From the NCBI RefSeq assembly GCF_000003815.2, contig NC_049988.1, positions 333,607-397,606 on the forward strand: a DNA stretch of 64,000 nt, written 5' to 3'. Of this stretch, positions 33,393-64,000 are shown in pieces; the stretch's first letter is position 1; every line of letters starts with the position of its first letter. The notes beneath the pieces are model-generated. The model worked only from the letters and a program-made list of their open reading frames with translations, was not told the origin of the DNA and searched no databases. A program made the translations under genes and the position numbers. The stretch is from Branchiostoma floridae. Lineage: Eukaryota > Chordata > Leptocardii > Amphioxiformes > Branchiostomatidae.

Positions 33393-35640
33393 ATGACTAT
33401 CTTCAATCTTTTATCTACCATGCTGCTAAGTTTGGTCGTCATGGCAACTGCGGGTAAGTTATTTCACTTCCATGCGTGGATGTAAAGATTTTTAGGTCAA
33501 GTTTAGTTTGGAAGCGTTGGGAACTAAACAAAAATTAAAAGAAGACTAAATATTGACTCATGATTTTTCTGTCTTCGTTTGACATACTTGTCAAATGACT
33601 TATAGCAAATGGCTTGTCGGTGATAAAATCCAAATCGTGACGTTAGTAAATGGTCAAAATCATTTTCAGCAGTTTTGTCTCCATATATTAACCCATAAAG
33701 TCCTACATTTTCACCACTACAAAGAAGCGAGAAGAAGCCAAACTTCTGTGTTAGACTAGATTTGTGATACTCTTATATGTATAACATTATATAAATGTAT
33801 ACATCATGTTTAGTCTTGTTGTGACCTGTGCTTAGCTCGGTCGGGCTAAACTGTACAATAAAGGTCTACATTCAGTGATTACATGCCATTAGGGGTAACT
33901 TTGATACACTTATGACGTGTAACCAACAAGTCTTCTTTTTCCTAAAGGGCCTTGCGACGAGTACTCAGAGCTGAGCGACACCTGGCGGAGCGTGAAGAAT
34001 TACACACCACCTCTGTTCTGTGACAGAGGACTAACCGCCGGCTGGTACCGTTTCACCGGCCCGGCAGGGGACCGGATACCGACGGTGAACCCGGGATCTC
34101 TCCTCCGCTGCGGCACCACTGCACCGGTCTGGATGAACGGACCTCACCCGTCTATCGCTGACGGGGTGGTGACGCGTCAGGCCTGCACGTTCTGGACATT
34201 CTGGAACGCAGTGGAGCCCTGTTACAACTCTTGGAATATTCAAGTCCTGGCTTGTCCCGGTGGTTTCTACGTTTACTACCTCACACCAACTCCTTATTGT
34301 TCTTATGCCTACTGTGTTGGTAAGAGACTTTTTCAACATTTTTCCATTAAAAAAAAAACACTTTTTGAAGAAGATGGTCGTTGCCTCAGTGGTTATGCCA
34401 TAATGTAACTACCTTCTCTGCATGTATGATAATTTCTTTTATTGCAGTACCCTTTAGCCCTACTTGGGCTAATTTTCTAACTATAAACAAGTTCGAACTA
34501 TACATGCACATATATGCACATACATACATAAACAGATCTAAAGAAATATACATAGTCCTCACCTAGAACATACAAATTAGAAACATAAATATTGACATAA
34601 CTTGCGAACAAATGTTGAGCAGCTTTTTTGAAGTTTTGATTTGATGTTTGGTGGGAGAGTAATCAATTAATTCCAATATCCTTTACTAAATTACTACCTT
34701 TTACATATTCTAATTACCTAATAAAGAAGCGTTTAGATTGTGGTAAAATGTATGATAATATTAGTAAATAATGACTTAATCTTTGATTAATATATGTATG
34801 TATGTATGTATGTACGTACGAATACATGTTGCTCTATTTTCCATATTCATACATGAGACAATCATAGTGTATGAACTACATACATACAATTACATATTAT
34901 GCTGATTATGGTTTTGATTAATTTGTACAGAGAATGCACATGACACAGTTGATGCGACTGTGACGATGGCAACTGCCATCAGCAACAGGTAACTGGTGTT
35001 TATGTCTCTACATGACAATACACTTAACACGACAACTACAGTATCAACTACAGTAAACATTTTTTAAAGATGTACTATAGACTAGGAGTGGGTACTGGTT
35101 CGGTGCACCGGTACAAAACTGTTTTTCTTGTTGTACCGGTCCGACAAAATTGGACCTAAATGATACCGAGTGAAAAATAACCAATTAAAAGAGCGAAGCT
35201 AGAATATAAGAGTTTATAGTCATTTCTACCAGGATTCTACAGTCAAACATAGAGAGCTTATGTGAAGACATGGTTTGAAAATGCCAGTACGGGTCGGGTA
35301 CTCCCCCAAATAGATTTCTTAGAAAAATGGATCGTTGTTTTCAGTAGCGTCTATTCACAAGTCTTCACAGACAATTAGGTCCGGGTTCAGGTCCAGACTT
35401 GGGCCTGATTCTCTGGACCTGAACAGGTCCTGTACTTGAATTTCCTGTACCGGTACCCACGTCTACTAAAGAAAGTTTCGTCAAGTTTGTTTCGTAGTCT
35501 TTGTAATAGCATTCTCTGATAATAGATGCAGCGCAGTACCATTATTTTCTTTTAAATTTCTGATGAATTGTCTAACTCACACACTATCGCATCCAGCATC
35601 ATTATGTTTCTTTTTTGTTTTTGTTTTCAGAAGAGGATGA
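33393..35640 (+). CDS. small secreted single-D8C-domain protein, four exons
   Basis: Exons 33393-33453, 33948-34319, 34931-34988 and 35631-35640 total 501 nt, giving 166 residues; phases 1, 1 and 2 agree at the GT-AG introns. Residues 1-20 are a signal peptide (MTIFNLLSTMLLSLVVMATA). Exon 2 is one D8C module with exactly eight cysteines. Motifs shared with uromodulin, GP2 and OIT3 are WRSV, GWYRFTGPAGDRIP, LRCGTTAPVWMNG-HPS, VTRQAC, VLACPGGFYVYYL and AYC. The last two exons add a short Thr/Ala tail ending RRG and no membrane anchor or ZP domain. AATAAA at 35745 ends the transcript. It is probably a soluble extracellular protein; what it binds is not known. D8C usually comes joined to EGF and ZP domains, so a free one is unusual. 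Confidence 0.9.
33948..34319 (+). CDS. D8C domain exon
   Basis: It follows an acceptor TTCCTAAAG and ends at donor GTAAGA, phase 1 at both ends, so the whole domain is a single exon. It starts GPCDEYSELSDTWRSVKNY; the eight Cys are at translated positions matching the uromodulin pattern. Confidence 0.92.
34320..34930 (+). other. intron of the D8C gene
   Basis: AT-rich, with a short TATGTATG run at 34793-34815. No element is recognised. Confidence 0.6.
35085..35468. mobile_element. MITE, GGGTACCGGTACAG family, copy 2, in the last intron of the D8C gene
   Basis: Ends AGGAGTGGGTACTGGTTCGG and CCTGTACCGGTACCCACGTC are inverted copies, less well preserved than copy 1. Internal AGGTCCGGGTTCAGGTCCAG and GACCTGAACAGGTCC blocks match the family. 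Confidence 0.65.
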
Positions 35641-35744
35641 TTATCATTTGCAAATGAAGAGATATGCATGGAGTTAAGTACGGCTATCTGAGAACTTGTG
35701 TTTCACGAAGATGATAGCAGCGCCTTAGTGATAACTTCAAACGA

Positions 35745-35750
35745 AATAAA
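35745..35750 (+). terminator. polyadenylation signal of D8C gene
   Basis: AATAAA lies 104 nt after the stop codon. Confidence 0.65.
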
Positions 35751-37575
35751 GTAACATACTTTGTACATGCTATACACATGGCATTTTCTGATTTTATGTA
35801 TTTTCATAACCATTTTACTATGATATGCTAATATGCTACTTACATTATGCTTTGTCTTTTACCGTAGATTATTATTACATATTATTTTATGTTTTGACAC
35901 TCCTTCCGATAAACCAACGCTTCCAAACGACTCATTTTGGAATTTGGGGGCTAAATTTTGCTATTTCACATTTTCTGTGATCATACATAGTCTTAGAAGT
36001 GATAAGCAATAGAAGCACATCAATTTTTGAATGTGTAGAAAACAACTGAGCTATTATATTGTTAACTTCACTCTTAAACATCTTTCCAAATTCCAATTAG
36101 TGCAATTTCCTTACTCATAGATTACATAAAAGATTTATATGAGAGATTCAACGTCTCTATTTGCATAGCGCCAATATGTATTGTTACTGAATGATCAAGA
36201 ATGAACTCATACCCAATGATCTGCTAACTTCCATAAAAAGTTTCATCAGCTGCGCTGGTTGGTACGTTACTGATTAAAGAGACTCTTCACATTTTTGTTT
36301 TTACTATGACATTCTGCATGAAAAATTACCGACGTCTACGTATTTTTAGTATTTTACCAAAATTGACTATCATTTGGCAATTCACATATTGTCTTATCAA
36401 AACAATAAACTAATATCCATCGGGAACCTCAGTACTTGTGTGGGGTAAACTGTCCCTACTTTAGGCAATATGCATATGTCTACACGTCGGACCAGTACGC
36501 GTCTTCGGGTGAGACGTGAGTGAGTGAGTGAGTGAGTGAGTGAGTGAGTGAGTGAGTGAGTGAGTGAGTGAGTGAGTGAGTGAGTGAGTGAGTGAGTGAG
36601 TGAGTGAGTGAGTGAGTGAGTGAGTGAGTGATAATTCCACAAACCAGATATCGTCTGGTATTGTACCAGGTTGATACTATGTGTATACATCCATGATGCA
36701 AAGCAACGAAATACATGATTTTTTTATACATCATGACTGTATTGACGGGTATTTTATTAGCATTACAACATCTACCACAATTATAGATCATACACAATAA
36801 ATCCAAGCTTCACCTGCTGAAAAGACTTAGGTTAAGACTTAAGTACTAATAACATTGGAGATGAAGAAATGGAACCAATTTCGGAAAAATTTTCTAAATT
36901 CAAATCTTAATTCAACAGCCCCTCGTATTGTATTAGGCAATGAGCAACACGGCAAATGTTAAGTTAGAACATTTTATAATAATAATAATAATGGTTTATT
37001 CAGTTCCTGTCCGATGGAAAAAAAAAAACCTTGGTTCGTTCAAATCCTCCATATTCAGAACATGGTCCGATCTACATCCTGATATCCAGTTTGTTTATCT
37101 AGACTATATCCGTGTTCTGATATCGTACGGCGCATCCTCCTGCTCGGACCGTGTCCCAAATATCCTGGTCGTGGACTAGCCCGTTTCTGGGATTGGGTCG
37201 CAATCCAAATACAGCAAGGCCTGTTAAACCCTGCCTGCTTTAGTGTATTAAAACATCTACAGACATCACATTCACTCTACAAGGTAATAAAGGAAACAGT
37301 AACATTTTGACATTTTAAAGAGTTCTTTATTTCGTACTTTGTTGATATATGTTGCTATCTTGAGTAAATGAGCATATGCTGCATCGTACTTTACTAATAT
37401 TCCGCACCAAACTTTTCTTATTGGCTAAATAAACTAGTGTTCATCAGGAAAGTTGAATAAAACAGCTTCATTTTTCCGTCGTTTTGTTGAAATTTCCCGT
37501 CTCAAGTTAAGCAGATGGGAGGTTGCCTGCAGAAAAAATATCAGCAGTCATTAACATGTGTACCGCATTTCTACA
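35751..37575. other. spacer between convergent genes
   Basis: It separates the D8C gene (plus) from the lectin-thrombospondin gene (minus). It holds a (GTGA)n microsatellite at 36516-36630 and (AAT)n at 36977-36991; otherwise nothing is recognised. Confidence 0.5.
36516..36630. repeat. (GTGA)n microsatellite
   Basis: About 28 near-perfect copies of GTGA. On the minus strand it opens frames reading SLTHSLTH, which are not genes. Confidence 0.95.
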
Positions 37576-37581
37576 TTTATT
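37576..37581 (-). terminator. candidate polyadenylation signal of lectin-thrombospondin gene
   Basis: AATAAA on the minus strand, 180 nt after the stop codon at 37761. Other A-rich candidates exist further on, so this is tentative. Confidence 0.35.
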
Positions 37582-37760
37582 CTTAATATTGCGATTACTC
37601 TCGAGTATTAGAACAAAAAAAGAAAATATTGAAAGCCACGATAACATCAGTTAACGGAAAGTAGTTATCACGTTCGTACCATAATTATAATTGTGAATTG
37701 ATCTCATTTTTTTTTAAATTTGGTCCCGTCCATTCTATATAACACTTGTTGAATTATTCG

Positions 37761-59239
<21,479 letters not shown>

Positions 59240-59546
59240 GCTTTTTTTAGATTGTGTTGAACACACGCTCTGCAACAAAAAGTTACGAAACAAGACTTTC
59301 AGCAATTGAAATTATATTCAATCAGCAAAATTCAATAGAGATAATAGGTCGTGCACTTATCTTACATTGATACAGAATCAATATTTGAAACAAGTGAATA
59401 TAACCGTCTTAGAAGTAAATTTATGATTTGGAAACGAACCATATGTTATGCTTTGCGAATTTAGTCTTTTCCCACATACTCTTGGTAAACCGCACACACA
59501 GAGGAACTACAAACTAGAGCTGGTAGGAATCAGCGACTCCAAACTA

Positions 59547-59747
59547 TCATTGTAAATTCGCGGTGGATTTATGTTGGCGGTTTTCGCGTTGGTCATTTCA
59601 CCGCGAATTCAAAACCACCGCGAACATTCTTCCAGTGCATTAAGTACTACAGTACATGGTGCTACCGCGAAATTAAAACAACCGCGAAAAGTATTTTTCC
59701 GCTACCGCGAACTTAAATCCCCACGAACTTAAATGCACTTGCAGTAT
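59547..59747. mobile_element. MITE, CGCGGTGG / ACCGCGAA family, copy 2
   Basis: It has the same core (CTACAGTACATGGTGCTACC) and the same CGCGGTGG / CCACCGCGAA alternation as 33015-33231. It lies about 300 bp before the start codon of the mosaic gene. Confidence 0.7.
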
Positions 59748-60065
59748 TCCCAGTTTATGAAGAGGAAATCCCGTCAAACACACAGGGTGGTCTTAACCCT
59801 AACTAGACAGGGGTGCTGCCATATTGAAATTCGTAAAACTGCCGACGACGTGTGCGAGGACTACCAAAAGATTGATAATTTAAGATGGAGGACATTCTTA
59901 CGTTATTTTGGCGTTAATTTGGTTGTCATGGGAAACATTTATGTTATACTTTATTATGAATAATGCACTCTTTTCAGTTTAACCTTTGTTTTATACCTAT
60001 TCCCTTTTTAACAGTTGTAGCCAATAGCATTACAATGCGACGTTATAATTAAGTAGTTTTACGTC

Positions 60066-60125
60066 ATAACGATGCGCCAGGTCTCCCGTCCGGGGGTTAT
60101 TTAACGTGCATGGACGTGCATGGGG
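60066..60125 (-). mobile_element. SINE fragment, family 1
   Basis: GATGCGCCAGGTCTCCCGTC and GTTATTTAACGTGCATGG match two separate blocks of the minus-strand SINE at 27440 and 27600, joined by a deletion. Confidence 0.5.
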
Positions 60126-60489
60126 TGTGGGGATGTGATAATTTTCCCCAATTCTTTTTTTGCCCATGCCTTCATCTTTCTCTTGCTGGCATTTAAGGCT
60201 TCGCTGTTGGGGTACAGTCTATCCGGCCCACGTTTGGGATTTACTTAGAGGATGTAAGACTTTTTGAGACTTGTTTCATAGTGCAAATGGACAAAAATTC
60301 CATGTTGCTTCTATTCCCAGAGGCTCCATTTCCTTCTCCCAGTCTCTCTCCCGGATCACCTCCCTGCCTTTCCGTTATTATATTGCAATCCATACATAGT
60401 ATGGGATTGCAATATATTGTTTTTGCTGAGTTTCTTCTCCTCCTGTCAAAATCTTCAAGTTGATTCAACTTTTTCATTTCTGGGCCAAA

Positions 60490-61320
60490 TGAGCTGAAAT
60501 TTGGCAGGGTGGTAGAAATAGCAAATACCCCCAGGTGTTTTTTTCACTTTCTTCATAGAGGCCTTAGAATTTATGATATTTGGGGTTTTTGGTCATTTTT
60601 AGACCAATTATGTATATTTTGGGACCCTGTGCCCTGGTATTACAACCTAATGGCCTGAAATTTGGTACAGAGGTGCATTGGACATATGACCATAGGACCC
60701 CATCAACATTTTTGTCATAGATTACTTAGAAATTAGTTATTTTGGGGTGTTTTGGCCATTTTTGACTAAAAATGTATATTTTTGGCTCCTATGCCCTTGT
60801 ATGGAAACCAAATGACCTGAAATTTAGTACATAGGTGCATTGGACATATGACAACAGGACCACATCAACGCTTTCGTCATCGATCATTTCAAAAATGAGT
60901 TATTTTGGGTTTTTCGGCCATTTTTGACTAAAAATGATTATTTTTGGCTCCTATACCCTTGTATGAAAACCTAATGACCTGAAATTCGGCATGAAGGTGT
61001 GTCTGGTATGTGCCCACAGTACCTCATTTTCACTCTGGGCATACATTACCTTGAATTGTTGAATTTTGGGATTTTTTGCCATTTATGGACTAAAAATGTT
61101 AAGTTTTGGCTCATGTGCCTATGTATGAAAACCAAATGGTCTGAAATTTGGTATGAAGGTGCGTACAGTATGTAGCCACAGGGCTCTATCCACACCTATG
61201 GTGTACATCAATCAAAAATTGTGAAATTTTGGATTTTTTGCCATTATTGACCAAAAATGTACAGTTTTGCTTCCTGTGTCATGAGAAAGCCAACTGATCT
61301 GGAATTTGGTGTTGGGGTAG
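60490..61320. repeat. 162-bp tandem array, about 5 copies
   Basis: CTGAAAT (variants) recurs at 60494, 60655, 60817, 60979, 61141 and 61299. Units share TGGCCATTTTTGACTAAAAA, TTTTGGCTCCTATGCCCTTG and a CATAYGACCA block. The copies are well diverged. Confidence 0.85.
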
Positions 61321-61441
61321 CTTTAGCACTATAAATGGGAAATGGGCCACATAGACTGGTCCATTTTGCATAGATTGGGGTGTTCTGGAAGAGTCCTTTA
61401 TTGCATGAAGATGGATTGCAATATGCTGTATTTGCTCCCAA

Positions 61442-62998
61442 GCAAATGTCGGCCTTTCTAGTAGTTACGTCTAATTTTACCCGGGATGCAGACTACACAT
61501 GGCTGTTGATGTAAAATCTCAAACAACAATGGTCCGTCCTCCCCAATCCTTGGTCATAACTAACCTGCCCTACTGTACCCTCTTTATTTGTAATGATGAG
61601 ATTCAGTACCGCGAGAATCTTGTTGGATCGAATGAATTATGCTGCCTCAGATTGTTGTCATCTTAACAATACAATGTAGCCCGTAACCTTGAGTGGCCTT
61701 CAGGTCTTCTTACGTGGTGATCATTAAGCAAAAAAAAAAAAAACTGGACAACATCTGGCTATGGTGTTTATATCTGACTGTGGAAGTCCATTCTTACCAG
61801 TCAATCTCTTGATATCAAATTTCACTCATAACAAAAAAAAAGTTTGGACTTTATATATTGACATCCCTCCTGAACATTAGGACAAATATAAGACAGAACC
61901 CATGCTGCACACTCACACAATAAAGACCTCACGGACAAAAGACTAGAAGGTCTTGGTGGGGGCAACAAAATGTAAAATGCAACAGTATTGTTAGAAATCT
62001 CAGAAATGTAGAAAGAAACCGGTACCACCCCGACCTGAGCTTTATAGACACTATCCTTACCGTGGTGGGGAAAACAATTGCCAGGACTCTAGGGCAATAA
62101 GAAGAAATCTGCTAGAAGACTTGCTAAGAAGTTTCCCACATGTATATCCTAAACAGATTTTTTTTTACTATTATTTACCAAAGTAAGTGTAGGTCTTCAA
62201 TATAGTAGGCCTCAAATGTCAAGAGGAGAGCGCGTGCCACATCTCATAGTTTCTAGATACCATATAAAAAAGGCAATTAAGACCATAAACTTACCTCAAT
62301 ATTCACTAGAAAGTATCCTGATTCATTACCAAGAACAACGAAAAATGTTGGGGTCCTTAAACATTGACAACGTATGTGATCTACCAGTCAATCGTTCGCT
62401 TGCGTCATGATCATGAGCTACCAAAATGCACCATTACTTCATTACCAAACAAACTTCTACCTAATCCCTAAATACTTCACTAAATAAATCGCCTATCTAC
62501 ATCCCAATACTGTAATAGTGCTTGTCTATTTATAGTAAAGTCATCTTCATCTCGGTATATCAGAACCTTTATTCCTCATACACCTAAGCTGAGGAAATGC
62601 CTTCCGTATGTCGGCTACATAGTGCAAACGCCGGCCGAATTCATAGATTGGCCGAAACTCCTTGAATTTAAAAGTCTTCTGCGTGTCGACCGTTTTTTTT
62701 TATCGCTGAAATTTAGACCCGTCACAAATGTGACGGATCTTCGGCAACGTCCTTTTTTTTTGTAATTTGCGACGGCGGCTGTAGGATATTGTGAACACCA
62801 GATACTTTCAGAATTTTAAACGTAAACTAGAAAGGCCGACATTTGCTTGAGAGCAAATACAGCATATTTCAGCCATCTCCTTCCCCAAGCAACAATGGAC
62901 TATTCCAAAATCACCCATGTGCAAAAATGGAACTCTTCTGCTTAAGATGACTAAGCATCCTAAGCTACTAAATCAGTTGATCGGATATTGGCCCAATT
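61442..62998. other. upstream spacer with dispersed element ends
   Basis: CTAGAAAGGCCGACATTTGC stands at 62827 in plus and at about 61443-61462 in minus orientation, and again at 30506. It looks like a terminal motif of a dispersed element whose other end I could not define. Nothing else is recognised. Confidence 0.4.
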
Positions 62999-63412
62999 AA
63001 AAAAAAAATATTATGCTTCACGTGTCTTGGGGCTTATAGATCCACGAAAAGACCAAGAGCGATGTAAAGGAGAGTTGATAGTCATTTTTGCCAGGCTTTT
63101 ATAGTCAAACTTGGTTTAAAAAAAAGAGCCAGTTATAAAGAAAGTTATCGCACGGTCCAGAACACCTGTATTGAACGTCGGTTTGGCGGCCCAGGTATGA
63201 CATAAATGTTGTTTACAAGACTCATATGAGATTTTAAAACGTCAATTAACGTCGGAAAGTCTACCAGAATCCTTTTGGCGTTGTGGCGAAATAAACCACT
63301 GTTTTAGATATCACCCACTTACAAGTTTTCATAGATGATTTAGTCCAAGTCCTCTAGACCTGTACCGTACCGGTACCTGAATTTTTAGTTCCGTTACCCA
63401 GCCCTAGCACAA
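62999..63412. mobile_element. MITE, GGGTACCGGTACAG family, copy 3, left end eroded
   Basis: The right end ACCGTACCGGTACCTGAATT and TTACCCAGCCCTAG matches the family end. Internal GTTGATAGTCATTTTTGCCA parallels TTTATAGTCATTTCTACCAG of copy 2. Confidence 0.55.
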
Positions 63413-64000
63413 ATGCTTAGTTTATGACTTAGTAACAGCACACATAAAATGGACTTATAGCCATTTATTCGGCCCTATTCACACATCCCTGTTTACCACT
63501 CACTAAAACATTTTATAAAATCACATAATAGAAAATATGAAAAATCCCCATTATTTTGTTTTGCAATTAGAAAACATACTTCCCTACATCCAACTGTTGC
63601 GTTTTTTTTGCACTATGAAATTAAGAAAGACAATAAGAATATCATTTTTAGCAATTATATACTAGTAAGTCAAAGGTGATACATTCAGCAAAATATAGTT
63701 CCTTACCTTCCCAAAGATGTGGCTGATAACCGTGTCGTGTGGCTCTGACTTTGCCTTCTGCTGCTAGAGCAAAGCCCAGTGCATGTATATAGTCAACTGA
63801 AGTGTAAAACATGCAAAGGAAATGTCACCAGAAGGAATATAGTATGTGTACTTATATATTTTTAGATATACAAGTGTTCGCATATTGACAAAACTCTTAC
63901 ATTTTAATGCTCCCAGCCAGGAGAAAAGGTACAAGATGAAAGTGTTGTTTTTTATATCACCGGTCTAAACCCAGATGTCGATGATGATGATGAATATCAA
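63413..64000. other. upstream spacer, possible 5' UTR exon
   Basis: On the minus strand CATCTTTGGGAAG is followed by GTAAGGAA (63700-63707), a good donor context that could end an untranslated first exon of the mosaic gene. The evidence is weak. (GAT)n lies at 63979-63993. Confidence 0.2.

Noticed and set aside
36397..36806. SLTHSLTH frames on the minus strand
   Set aside because: Translation of a (GTGA)n microsatellite.

Overview
The window looks like AT-rich animal nuclear DNA, most likely from a lancelet (Branchiostoma). All real coding sequence is split into short exons with GT-AG junctions and matched phases. The proteins are chordate-style extracellular mosaics (EGF, SEA, C-type lectin, sushi, thrombospondin, D8C). 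The spaces between are packed with tandem arrays, MITEs, tRNA-derived SINEs and a dead LINE. The species is inferred from protein content and repeat style; no sequence search was possible.

Four genes can be read. (1) 127-5633, plus strand: the 3' end of a membrane protein (EGF, a SEA domain split over two exons, a transmembrane helix and a short acidic tail); a 4.2-kb intron holds two large tandem arrays. (2) 18564-26061, plus strand: a complete six-exon secreted S1 serine protease of 243 residues. It has an intact catalytic triad, but Gly replaces Asp at the position that gives trypsin its specificity. Its promoter lies in one arm of an inverted duplication, and its fourth intron carries about 80 tandem copies of its own 5' splice site. 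(3) 33393-35640, plus strand: a complete four-exon secreted protein of 166 residues made almost entirely of one D8C (uromodulin-type eight-cysteine) domain. (4) 37761-59239, minus strand: a complete 25-exon gene for a 1206-residue mosaic: signal peptide, C-type lectin, six EGF domains, sushi, an unassigned 171-residue region, GCC2/GCC3-like Cys-rich repeat, degenerate EGF, thrombospondin type 3 repeats, thrombospondin C-terminal domain. Exon phases agree at every junction and the summed length is divisible by three.

The rest is repeats. 0.5-4.2 kb: 141-bp and 115-bp arrays. 5.6-6.2 kb: a TTAA-flanked MITE with a nested foldback carrying a hammerhead-ribozyme-like core. 7.8-16.4 kb: SINE pieces, 172-bp repeats, an LTR-like 461-bp direct-repeat pair and two TIR elements. 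20.9-24.4 kb: the splice-donor array. 24.9-25.2 kb: a foldback with a 9-bp target duplication that hides a 100-N assembly gap. 26-33 kb: a degenerate dispersed family, a full SINE and three MITEs. 43.8-44.3 kb: a 100-bp array. 47.0-49.7 kb: a broken non-LTR retrotransposon. 53-56 kb: SINEs, a second foldback and a second TTAA-flanked element. 58.2-58.4 kb: microsatellites. 59.5-63.4 kb: a MITE, a 162-bp array and element ends.

The most striking signals are the lectin-EGF-sushi-thrombospondin chimera, and two independent tandem arrays that each grew from a splice junction: a donor array in the protease gene (43-bp units) and an acceptor array before the last exon of the thrombospondin gene (83-bp units).
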